Assembly: GCF_040829825.1 (NCBI RefSeq)
Contig: NZ_JBFOLH010000014.1
Reading direction: 5' to 3' (one strand)
Length of the DNA stretch: 64,000 nucleotides
Source: Leadbetterella sp040829825
Lineage (GTDB): Bacteria; Bacteroidota; Bacteroidia; Cytophagales; Spirosomataceae
Below are positions 26,594 through 33,658 of this stretch, piece by piece. The notes below the pieces were generated by a model. The model was given only the letters and a program-made list of their open reading frames with translations. It ran no database searches and was not told the DNA's origin. Both the position numbers and the translations under genes were made by a program. Numbering within the stretch: the stretch's first letter is position 1; each line of letters begins with the position of its first letter.

Positions 26594-27162
26594 CCACTGC
26601 CGTGGTAACTGAAATAACGCCATCAGGAAGCAGCCTCTGTTTCCGGCTGGAAAGCCCGCTGGCCCGTGAGCTGAAGGTGGACCAGAGCGTCAGCCACAAC
26701 GGCGTGTGCCTCACTGTAGAGGAAACCGGCGGCGATACTTACCGGGTTACGGCCATCCGCGAAACCCTTCTGAAAACCAACCTGGGTACGCTTAAAACCG
26801 GCGACCGGGTAAACCTGGAGCGCTGCCTGAAAAGCGACGGCCGTTTTGACGGGCATATTGTGCAGGGGCACGTAGACCAGACCGGCATTTGCACCGGCAT
26901 TACCGATCAGAACGGCAGCTGGCTGCTCGATTTTGAATACGATGCCTCCACCGGCAACGTCACCGTGGAAAAAGGCTCTGTTTGCGTGAACGGCATCAGC
27001 CTGACGGTCTTTAATTCACAGCCGGGCAGGTTCAGCGTGGCCATTATCCCCTATACCTGGGAAAACACCGGACTCAAAGACCTGGAAACGGGCGATACCG
27101 TCAACCTGGAGTTTGATATTATCGGCAAATATGTGGCGCGGCTGCTTCAACCCTTTCAATAA
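26572..27162 (+). CDS. ribE: riboflavin synthase, alpha chain
   Basis: 196 residues. It dismutates two 6,7-dimethyl-8-ribityllumazine molecules to riboflavin. The N-terminus MFTGIVE is diagnostic. Two lumazine-binding barrels follow: the first with VSHNGVCLTVEE and DGHIVQGHVDQTG, the second with KGSVCVNGISLTVF and IIPYTWENTGL, ending in NLEFDIIGKYVARL. Length is normal. The gene is first in a plus-strand group with the PASTA and rhodanese genes. Confidence 0.97.
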   Translation: MFTGIVETTAVVTEITPSGSSLCFRLESPLARELKVDQSVSHNGVCLTVEETGGDTYRVTAIRETLLKTNLGTLKTGDRVNLERCLKSDGRFDGHIVQGHVDQTGICTGITDQNGSWLLDFEYDASTGNVTVEKGSVCVNGISLTVFNSQPGRFSVAIIPYTWENTGLKDLETGDTVNLEFDIIGKYVARLLQPFQ

Positions 27163-27224
27163 AAAAATTGCTTTTTCGTTAATATCAAACTAATTTGCAG
27201 GCGTATAAATCCTGATGCTAAAGC

Positions 27225-28001
27225 ATGGCAAAATTCAGTACCAACACGAAAACTGATGTTCTTATCCACTTGGGGATTATCCTGAGTGTTCTCCTGATTT
27301 TATTTTTCGGATTCTTTTTTGTTTACCTGCCCTGGAGCACCAACCACGGCGAGGCCATCCTGGTGCCTGAATTAAAAGGACTGACCCTGGCCGAGGCCAA
27401 AGAGGCGCTTGACGATGCCGACCTCGACTACGAGGTATCCGATTCGCAGTTTGTGGCCGGTCTGAAACCGCTCAGCATCATCAGCAATTACCCCAAATCA
27501 GGAGCATACGTAAAATCTAACCGCAAGATATTCCTGACCGTGGCGGCCGTTTCGGCCCCGCTGGTAAAACTGCCCAATATCATTGGCCGCTCCTCGCTCA
27601 GCGCACAAAACCAGCTGCTCAGCTCGGGGCTTCAGTTCGGTGGAGAAGAGAAGGTGCCCGCCCTCGAAGAGAACACCATCCTGAAAGTAAAGCTGGGTAA
27701 CCGTGAGCTGATGCCGGGCGATGAGATCCCCAAAGGCTCCAAGATTATTTTTGTGGTAGGTGACGGCTATGCCGATCAGAAGATCGATGTGCCGAATGTG
27801 GTGGGTATGGAGCAGGACGAAGCCGATATCCTGCTGACCGGGCTGGGCCTTACCGTAGGCCAGATCATTACGGAACCCTCTTCGGCACCGGCCGGGTCGG
27901 TGATCCGCCAGCGACCGGCTTCCGGGTCTGACAACAAGATCAGGATAGGCGCGCCGGTAGACCTGTGGGTATCGGCCGGCGGAGGTCCGATTGAAGAATA
28001 A
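27225..28001 (+). CDS. membrane-anchored protein with three PASTA domains
   Basis: 258 residues. One transmembrane segment (about 12-36, LGIILSVLLILFFGFFFVY) leads to three tandem PASTA domains at about 44-110, 112-180 and 187-255 (for example VPNVVGMEQDEADILLTGLGLTVG). PASTA domains bind peptidoglycan stem peptides or beta-lactams. No kinase or penicillin-binding domain is attached, so the protein is only the extracytoplasmic sensor/anchor part. In Bacteroidota such stand-alone PASTA proteins commonly accompany housekeeping genes. The rhodanese gene follows 21 bp later. Confidence 0.9.
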   Translation: MAKFSTNTKTDVLIHLGIILSVLLILFFGFFFVYLPWSTNHGEAILVPELKGLTLAEAKEALDDADLDYEVSDSQFVAGLKPLSIISNYPKSGAYVKSNRKIFLTVAAVSAPLVKLPNIIGRSSLSAQNQLLSSGLQFGGEEKVPALEENTILKVKLGNRELMPGDEIPKGSKIIFVVGDGYADQKIDVPNVVGMEQDEADILLTGLGLTVGQIITEPSSAPAGSVIRQRPASGSDNKIRIGAPVDLWVSAGGGPIEE

Positions 28002-28022
28002 CAGCAATTAAATACATAGAGA

Positions 28023-28328
28023 ATGGAAACCAATTTTGATATTACCGTAGAAGAGCTGAAGAAGCTCCTGGAAGGCAACGAGCCCATCAACCTGATCGAT
28101 GTCAGGAACCCGGACGAGTACGAAGAAGATAACCTGGGCGGCACGCTGATTCCCCTGGGGGATCTGCCGGACAGCCTGGATCAGCTGGAATCGCTGCGGG
28201 GACAGGACATCTACATTCACTGCCGCAGCGGCGCCCGGAGCGCCCGTGCCAAGCAGCTCCTGCTTTCAGAAGGGTTTGACAAGGTGCACAACGTTACCGG
28301 CGGCATAATGGCCTACAGAGAGCTTTAA
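28023..28328 (+). CDS. rhodanese-like domain protein
   Basis: 101 residues forming a single rhodanese domain: INLIDVRNPDEYEEDNLGG, then the active-site loop IHCRSGARSARA with catalytic Cys67, and a C-terminal VTGGIMAYREL. It likely transfers sulfane sulfur in the cytoplasm. It is co-directional with the PASTA gene, 21 bp upstream. Its stop codon lies in the loop of the terminator hairpin. Confidence 0.92.
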   Translation: METNFDITVEELKKLLEGNEPINLIDVRNPDEYEEDNLGGTLIPLGDLPDSLDQLESLRGQDIYIHCRSGARSARAKQLLLSEGFDKVHNVTGGIMAYREL

Positions 28329-28343
28329 GAGCTCTCTTTTTTT
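28317..28343 (+). terminator. terminator overlapping the rhodanese stop codon
   Basis: AGAGAGCT-TTAAG-AGCTCTCT, an 8-bp perfect stem followed by seven T residues. The TAA stop is in the loop, so the last codons form the left arm. Confidence 0.85.
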
Positions 28344-28484
28344 ATCCCCACACTTCTCTTGATTGTTTTCAGACACAGCAGAAGCCCCTCCTCTCCGCCT
28401 CTTTCTGCAATTTAATTTTCTTTTAAGGCCAATTAAATCCCGTTTTAATACGCCTGCTTTTACTTTGTATCAAAACCATCACCC

Positions 28485-28952
28485 ATGAAGAAAGCAGCAT
28501 TTTCAATTGCCCTGATGATCATTAGCGCCACTGCCATGGCCCAGACACCTTACAGGACCGCCTTAGGGCTGGGCATTGATGTCGGAAACGGAGTTTCACT
28601 TTTTGGGCCGCAGGTAAAGCATGTATTCGGAACGAATGCCGCGTTACAGGGCCAGGTTATGTTTTCCGACTACAATTTTATGTATATCGGTGCAGATTAT
28701 CAATACGTTAAAAATTTCCCGGAGACCCGTGCTTTTGCCTGGTACCTGGGAATAGGGCCACAGCTGGGATTCAACACCAACGGCGGTAATTATACCGAAT
28801 TCAGCCTCCGGCCACAGGCCGGGCTCGATTTCAAGCTGCCGGAAGTACCTTTGGGACTTCATTTTGACTGGAAACCCTGGTGGCGCCTGAACCACGGAAG
28901 CCAATTCACCGCTGGTAAATTCACAATAGGAGTGAAATATATCCTGAAATAA
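28485..28952 (+). CDS. small outer-membrane beta-barrel protein
   Basis: 155 residues with a signal peptide (MKKAAFSIALMIISATAMAQ). The mature part is made of alternating strands (YRTALGLGIDVG, NAALQGQVMFSDYNF, YIGADYQYVK, FAWYLGIGPQLGF, EFSLRPQAGLDFKL, LHFDWKPWWRL) and ends KFTIGVKYILK with a terminal hydrophobic strand. This is a small barrel of the outer-membrane beta-barrel class. A TTTTACTTTG box about 20 bp upstream probably drives it. Function unknown. It has its own terminator. Confidence 0.78.
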   Translation: MKKAAFSIALMIISATAMAQTPYRTALGLGIDVGNGVSLFGPQVKHVFGTNAALQGQVMFSDYNFMYIGADYQYVKNFPETRAFAWYLGIGPQLGFNTNGGNYTEFSLRPQAGLDFKLPEVPLGLHFDWKPWWRLNHGSQFTAGKFTIGVKYILK

Positions 28953-29031
28953 ATCACACGTCTTGTAACACCACATCACCAGGAAACCAAACCCGGTATT
29001 TTCCGGCATAAAGATCCAGACAGTTGAAAAC

Positions 29032-29066
29032 AGAAAGGGCTTCCTGCGAAGTCCTTTCTTTATTTT
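29032..29066 (+). terminator. terminator of the small barrel gene
   Basis: AGAAAGGGCTTC-CTGC-GAAGTCCTTTCT, a 12-bp stem with one G-U pair, followed by TTATTTTA, about 80 bp after the stop codon. Confidence 0.75.
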
Positions 29067-29142
29067 ACAGCCAATTCTGCTGCTAAATTCCTTTTTTTTA
29101 TTACCTTAGGGGTTGTTCCGTTACCTTATCAGAAAAAAGTGA

Positions 29143-30555
29143 ATGAGACCCGCACCCCTGTTTATTGCGTTGCTTTGCCTGTCTCTCCTGGGATGCGGGA
29201 AAGAGGAAAAGAAAACAATAGCCGAGGCCCCTCCCCTGACCGATTCGCTTCAGGCCGGGTACAATACCCTTTATTTTACGATCTTCTACCCTACTTCTGA
29301 CCTGGAAGACTGGCTGAACAGGAAGTTTGCGAAGGTGATTGTTGATAAGGATATCCCCCGTGAAACGGGCAAAGACAGTGTGCGCCTGGTGGTGACCAAA
29401 GCCCGGCGGATCCGCCTGCTAACCACCGGTGACTCGGTGGATGTCACCTTTCCCCTCCAGGTGGAGATCATTGCCGACAAGGAGAAAAAATCAGGCCGCA
29501 TCAGCCACCGCCGGGTGACCGGTGAGCTGGATCTCTACCTGAATATCAAGCCCGATGTCAACCGCAACTGGGATATCATTTCCAAATCGGTATTGAAAAA
29601 TTACGAGTGGATAAAGAAACCGCAACTGGTCATTGGCAATGCCGAGATCGGTATCCAGTTTATTGCCGATCATATCCTGAAAAAAGAGATGAATGCGCTT
29701 ACCGATGCCCTCGACAAGGCGCTGGAAGAAAAAGTTAACCTGGAAAAGGGATTGAACCGTACCTGGACCAACCTGCAGAAGCCCATGCCCATTCTTAAAA
29801 ACGACACCTCGCTGCTGTATTTTAAGATCGATCCCCAGACCGTGGCCGGTGACATAAAGGTTACCCGCAAAGGCTTTCTTTTCCGGATGGGCGTAAAAAC
29901 ACGCGCCCTGGTGCATATTGACTCGCTCAGTCTTACGAAGATCCGGCCCCTGCCGCCGTTCAATGCATTGAAAGGTGCCCTTCCCGACTCCAACCGCCTG
30001 GAGGTTCTGGCCACCGTACCGCTTTCGTATATTAACGGTGAGCTGGCCACCCTGCTCCAGCAATACAAATACGAGAACAAGGTTATGCAGCTGACCGTAA
30101 AAGACATCTGCATGCGGGGTGCGGCTGAAAAGATTGTGCTGGAGCTGGCCGTAGAAGGCACGGCCGAAGGAACCATTACGATTGTCGGCCAGCCTGTTTA
30201 CCTGGCTGACCTCCGGGTATTATCTATCCGTGAGCTGGATTACGACCTGCACACCGATCACCTCCTGGTGAACCTGCTGGATAAAAACCTGAAAGATAAC
30301 CTGCTGGAATATATGCGTCAAAAGGTGGTGCTGGATGTAGGAAAATATGTAAACCAGCTGCCCGATTACCTGAACAATACGATCAACCAGGGGCGCTCAG
30401 GCGAGAAATTCCACCTGAATTTTGAAGAGATACAGGTGGAAAATATTGATTACCTGGTAAACGAAGATAACCTGCAGATCCTGCTGAACTGCCGCCCTAA
30501 ATTCAATATTTCCCTGAAAAGGCTGCCGGTGCGGAAACAGCTCAAAATCAGGTGA
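29143..30555 (+). CDS. DUF4403 family lipoprotein
   Basis: 470 residues. The N-terminus is a lipoprotein signal with lipobox L-L-G-C (Cys18). The rest resembles DUF4403: paired long beta-rich halves (IGIQFIADHILKKEMNALTDAL, LDYDLHTDHLL-like segment ELDYDLHTDHLLVNLLDKNL, and a C-terminal VENIDYLVNEDNLQILL). The tubular lipid-binding-like architecture of this family suggests a periplasmic lipid or hydrophobic ligand carrier, but no function has been shown to my knowledge. It converges on osmC, and a dispersed inverted repeat starts at its stop codon. Confidence 0.85.
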   Translation: MRPAPLFIALLCLSLLGCGKEEKKTIAEAPPLTDSLQAGYNTLYFTIFYPTSDLEDWLNRKFAKVIVDKDIPRETGKDSVRLVVTKARRIRLLTTGDSVDVTFPLQVEIIADKEKKSGRISHRRVTGELDLYLNIKPDVNRNWDIISKSVLKNYEWIKKPQLVIGNAEIGIQFIADHILKKEMNALTDALDKALEEKVNLEKGLNRTWTNLQKPMPILKNDTSLLYFKIDPQTVAGDIKVTRKGFLFRMGVKTRALVHIDSLSLTKIRPLPPFNALKGALPDSNRLEVLATVPLSYINGELATLLQQYKYENKVMQLTVKDICMRGAAEKIVLELAVEGTAEGTITIVGQPVYLADLRVLSIRELDYDLHTDHLLVNLLDKNLKDNLLEYMRQKVVLDVGKYVNQLPDYLNNTINQGRSGEKFHLNFEEIQVENIDYLVNEDNLQILLNCRPKFNISLKRLPVRKQLKIR

Positions 30556-30652
30556 ACGCAGATGGCACAGACCGTATCAACGGCACGGCGCCCCCGAAAG
30601 GCGGTACAGGCTATCGCTATGCCTGCCGGTTCAATCTGCCTCATCTGCGTTC
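30554..30652. repeat. inverted repeat of the GCAGATG dispersed family (convergent gene ends)
   Basis: GAACGCAGATG (30554-30564) and CATCTGCGTTC (30642-30652) are exact complements with further partial pairing inside (CAGA/TCTG; CAGGC/GCCTG). The left part AACGCAGATGGCACAGA...TCAACGGC clearly resembles 17593-17620. It starts inside the DUF4403 stop codon and ends 7 bp before the OsmC stop, so it probably serves as a bidirectional terminator. Confidence 0.75.
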
Positions 30653-30658
30653 GTGTGC

Positions 30659-31069
30659 TCAGAGCAATACAGCTTCCAGCTCAATCGGGAAGCTGAATGC
30701 CACGCTGATGGGGCAGGTATCTTTGGCCTTCCGGGCAATTTCCTGGAAATCTCCGTCGCCGATACCGGGCACCTTTGCCTTCAGCGACAAGCGCGACAGC
30801 ACCACTTTGCCGTCTTCCAGCGTAACGGTTGATTCGGTCTCCAGGCTTTCGGGCTTAAACCCGGCTTCGGTGAGGTCCAGCGATAATTTCATGCTGAAGC
30901 ACCCTGCATGCGCTGCGGCAAGCAATTCTTCGGGGTTGGTTCCCACACCATCCGCAAAGCGGCTGTTGAAGGAGTATTGTGTCTTGTCTAATACGGTGCT
31001 GGCAGTGGTGATATGGCCGTTCCCCTCTTTGATGGTACCGTTCCAGACGGCAGTTGCTTTTCTTTTCAT
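30659..31069 (-). CDS. OsmC family peroxiredoxin-like hydroperoxide reductase
   Basis: 136 residues from MKRKATAVWNGTIKEG. The two redox cysteines of the Ohr/OsmC fold are present: Cys57 in AAAHAGCFSMKL and Cys119 in KAKDTCPISVAF. It reduces organic hydroperoxides in the cytoplasm with thiol reductants. The OsmC subgroup is favoured over Ohr by TNPEELLAAAHAGCFSM. The frame runs further upstream but would start before the TATTTTTG promoter box, so the ATG at 31069 is used. It converges on the DUF4403 gene. Confidence 0.93.
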   Translation of the reverse strand: MKRKATAVWNGTIKEGNGHITTASTVLDKTQYSFNSRFADGVGTNPEELLAAAHAGCFSMKLSLDLTEAGFKPESLETESTVTLEDGKVVLSRLSLKAKVPGIGDGDFQEIARKAKDTCPISVAFSFPIELEAVLL

Positions 31070-31090
31070 GGTTGAAAAATTTAATAAGAA

Positions 31091-31098
31091 CAAAAATA
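31091..31098 (-). promoter_or_regulatory. osmC -7 box TATTTTTG
   Basis: Exact TAnnTTTG match on the minus strand, 21 bp upstream of the chosen ATG. No TTTG at the expected -33 distance. Confidence 0.5.
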
Positions 31099-31305
31099 AG
31101 AAATTCCGGTTATACCCCACGGCGTTTTTACCAATTAAGTGGGCCGGTATGTTCTCATTAACCGGTTGCCGGGGCTTCTTATTGCCCTCAGCGACAGGGA
31201 AGATTTTCATTTTTAAGATTTAATTGAAATGAGGTTGTTTTTTTAGAAAAAACTTCGGATATTTGCAGCCCGAAATGGATTGAAAAGAACTTAATTAATA
31301 GTGTT

Positions 31306-31545
31306 ATGTCTAAGGTATGCCAAGTGAGCGGTAAGAGAACAAGAACAGGAAATCATGTTTCTCACGCTAACAATAAAGTAAAGCGCAAGTTTTATCCTAA
31401 CCTGAAAACCAAGAAATTCTTCCTGGAATCGGAAGGCGTATGGGTGGAACTCAAAGTAGCTACCAGTGTGATCCGTACCATTAACAAAAATGGTCTGGAA
31501 AAAACCATACTTAAAGCTGCCCGGAAAGGAACTTTATCTTTATAA
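31306..31545 (+). CDS. rpmB: 50S ribosomal protein L28
   Basis: 79 residues, MSKVCQVSGKRTRTGNHVSHANNK, with the L28 core RKFYPNLKTKKFFL and ATSVIRTINKNGLEKTI. It is a full-length, very basic small ribosomal protein. A TATTTGC box about 45 bp upstream fits a promoter. In many Bacteroidota rpmB is followed by rpmG, a DUF4295 gene and ftsY; here a terminator comes 25 bp after the stop and no rpmG follows. Confidence 0.97.
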   Translation: MSKVCQVSGKRTRTGNHVSHANNKVKRKFYPNLKTKKFFLESEGVWVELKVATSVIRTINKNGLEKTILKAARKGTLSL

Positions 31546-31569
31546 GTTTTTTTGTTGTTTGTTTTTTGG

Positions 31570-31601
31570 GGTTGGGTATTCTGATGTACTCAACCTTTTT
31601 T
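31570..31601 (+). terminator. rpmB terminator
   Basis: GGTTGGGTA-TTCTGATG-TACTCAACC, a 9-bp stem with one G-U pair, followed by six T residues, between convergent rpmB and dtd. Confidence 0.8.
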
Positions 31602-31621
31602 GCTTTGAAGCAGCTTGCAGC

Positions 31622-32074
31622 TCAGCGCCTGGCCTGGCTGTCGATCACAATTGTTACGGGGCCGTCGTTCTCAATAGACACCTTCATATCGGCCCCGAAG
31701 ATGCCGGTAGCCACCGGTTTTCCCAATCCTTCTGAAAGTACGGCAATCATTTGTTCATACAGCGGTATGGCTTTTTCAGGGCGTGCGGCTTCAATAAAAG
31801 AGGGCCTGTTTCCCTTTTTGGTATTGGCCAGCAGGGTAAACTGGGAAATCAGCAGGATATCGCCGTTGATGTCGTGCAGGTCACGGTTCATTTTCCCTTC
31901 ATCATCCGAAAAAATCCGCATGCCCAGCATTTTCCTGGCTATCCACTGAAGGTCTTCTTCCGTATCCGTTTCGGCTATTCCGAGTAAAACGGTAAAGCCC
32001 TGCCCTATCTTTCCCGTAACTTCCCCGTTTACAGTGACCGATGAGGCGGTCACCCGCTGAATGACTGCAATCAT
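31622..32074 (-). CDS. dtd: D-aminoacyl-tRNA deacylase
   Basis: 150 residues. It removes D-amino acids mischarged on tRNA. It starts MIAVIQRVTASSVTVNGE and has the active-site S-Q-F-T-L in ILLISQFTLLANTKKGNRPSF and the C-terminal G-P-V-T in ENDGPVTIVIDS, the two cross-subunit motifs of DTD. Its ATG overlaps the mgtE stop codon (ATGA), so the two are translationally coupled. Confidence 0.97.
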   Translation of the reverse strand: MIAVIQRVTASSVTVNGEVTGKIGQGFTVLLGIAETDTEEDLQWIARKMLGMRIFSDDEGKMNRDLHDINGDILLISQFTLLANTKKGNRPSFIEAARPEKAIPLYEQMIAVLSEGLGKPVATGIFGADMKVSIENDGPVTIVIDSQARR

Positions 32075-33429
32075 TTAAGATCCAAAAGATTATATGCAAT
32101 TAAAAAGTATGTACCGATACCGATGAGGTCATTGGCCGTGGTAATAAAAGGGCCGGATGCAATGGCCGGGTTTACGCCCAGCTTATCCAGGATCAGCGGC
32201 GTAATGGTACCCATAAACGAGGCCAGAATAACCACCGAAATGAGCGAGAGGAATACCACCCAGAACAACCCCATTTCCCCCCGTACAAACACGTAAATCC
32301 CCGCCACGATTCCTACTACCAGGCCGTTGATCAGCGCCACTTTGGCTACCTTTGACAACCTCTGCCATACACCGATCTCCAGGGCTGATTTCTCGGCCAG
32401 CGACTGCACGATCAGCGAGCTGGTCTGGATGCCCACGTTTCCGCCGGTAGAACCCATCAGCGGGATAAACATAGACAGCGCCGTGATCTGGGAGAGCGTG
32501 GAGTCAAAAAAGCCGATCACCGTGGCGGCCATCAGGCTGCCGAATACACCTACCACCAGCCAGGGGATACGCGACTGTGCCAGCTTCCATACCGAGTCGT
32601 CTTCTTCCACCTCCCCGGTGATACCGGCCATTTTCTGGATGTCGTCTTCCGCCTTATCGGTAATAAAGTCAACCACGTCGTCAATCATGATCACCCCCAG
32701 TAAGCGGCCGAGTGCATTCACTACCGGGATGGCCTCCAGGTCATATTTCTGCATGATCTGCGCCACCTCATCGCCGCTCTTGGTGGTATCTACATAGACG
32801 ATATCTTCTTCAAAAATATTTTCCACACGGGTATTTCTCCGGGCCAGCACCAGCTGCTTCAGCGAAACAATGCCCTTCAGGATCTGGTGCTCGTCTACCA
32901 CGTATACGGCATATACCTTGTCTACGTTTTCGGCCTGGTCGCGGATCTCCTCAATGCATTCGCTCACGGTTTGTCCGAGCTGTACTTTTACCAGCTCTTT
33001 CTGCATCAGACCGCCCGCCACATCTTCGGGATAATGCATGAGGTCAATGATAAACCGGGCCTGCTCCCGGTCTTCAAGCAGGGCAATGATTTTTTCCCGG
33101 AAACCGATAGACAGCTGGTTGAGCAAATCCACGGCATCATCCGAGTCGAAGAGGTTTACGTACGTGGCTATTTCCTCTACCGTAAACTGCTCTTTGATGA
33201 ACTTTTTGAGGTCTTCTTTTTCAATGTTGGAAAGCACCTCCGCCCCTTTTTCGGTATCGAGCAGCTGCAGCAGATAATGGGCCTGCTCCCCGTTTACCTC
33301 GTATAAAATGGCGGCTATATCTGCAGGAAAATGTTCCTCCAGCTCCTGGGTCAGGAAGTCAACATTCCTGGTCTCAATAGCTTCTTCTATAGCTACCAGG
33401 TAGTCTTTGGTTAATTCGAAAGCTGCCAT
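32071..33429 (-). CDS. mgtE: magnesium transporter MgtE
   Basis: 452 residues. The N-terminal superhelical domain (about 1-130, with LLNQLSIGFREKIIALLEDREQARFIID) is followed by a CBS pair (about 135-260, e.g. DLEAIPVVNALGRLLGVIMIDDVVDFI), a plug helix and five C-terminal transmembrane segments. The pore segment has SMFIPLMGSTGGNVGIQTSSL and the Mg2+-site region LGVNPAIASGPFITTANDL. It is a Mg2+-gated Mg2+ channel. It is the first gene of the mgtE-dtd operon. The leader is only about 12 nt, so no Mg riboswitch is possible here. Confidence 0.97.
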   Translation of the reverse strand: MAAFELTKDYLVAIEEAIETRNVDFLTQELEEHFPADIAAILYEVNGEQAHYLLQLLDTEKGAEVLSNIEKEDLKKFIKEQFTVEEIATYVNLFDSDDAVDLLNQLSIGFREKIIALLEDREQARFIIDLMHYPEDVAGGLMQKELVKVQLGQTVSECIEEIRDQAENVDKVYAVYVVDEHQILKGIVSLKQLVLARRNTRVENIFEEDIVYVDTTKSGDEVAQIMQKYDLEAIPVVNALGRLLGVIMIDDVVDFITDKAEDDIQKMAGITGEVEEDDSVWKLAQSRIPWLVVGVFGSLMAATVIGFFDSTLSQITALSMFIPLMGSTGGNVGIQTSSLIVQSLAEKSALEIGVWQRLSKVAKVALINGLVVGIVAGIYVFVRGEMGLFWVVFLSLISVVILASFMGTITPLILDKLGVNPAIASGPFITTANDLIGIGTYFLIAYNLLDLK

Positions 33430-33445
33430 CTTAACGGGTTTTCCG

Positions 33446-33453
33446 CAAAGTTA
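33446..33453 (-). promoter_or_regulatory. mgtE -7 box TAACTTTG
   Basis: Exact TAnnTTTG match 16 bp upstream of the ATG. The -33 region lies at the edge of the palindromic repeat region. Confidence 0.5.
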
Positions 33454-33489
33454 TGATAAATAAGGTATATAAGCTCATTTAAGTTCGGT

Positions 33490-33632
33490 AAAACCATATG
33501 AGGCATATAAGATTGTTTAAACCATATGAGTCACGTAAGTCATATAAGATTAGCTTTAGATTTGCGTGACTTATATAAGGTATACAAGCCATATAAGATA
33601 ACTTTTATGACTTATATGCCTCATATGGTTTT
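33490..33632. repeat. AT-rich palindromic repeat region with CATATAAG motifs
   Basis: A 22-bp perfect inverted repeat: the left arm at 33490-33511 (contains CCATATGAGGCATATAAG) and its complement at 33611-33632, with a 99-bp spacer. The spacer is itself built from variants: a second CCATATGAG..CATATAAGATT unit at 33523-33551 and several more CATATAAG/CTTATATG copies. Related pieces continue to about 33660. No open frame is present. Confidence 0.85.
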
Positions 33633-33658
33633 AACAATCTTACGTGAGCTTACAAAAC

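Noticed and set aside
28960..29030. Additional small gene after the barrel protein
   Set aside because: No frame with a start and plausible composition; the stretch ends in a terminator.
33430..33445. Mg2+ riboswitch in front of mgtE
   Set aside because: The -7 box is 16 bp from the ATG, leaving a leader of about 12 nt, too short for any riboswitch.
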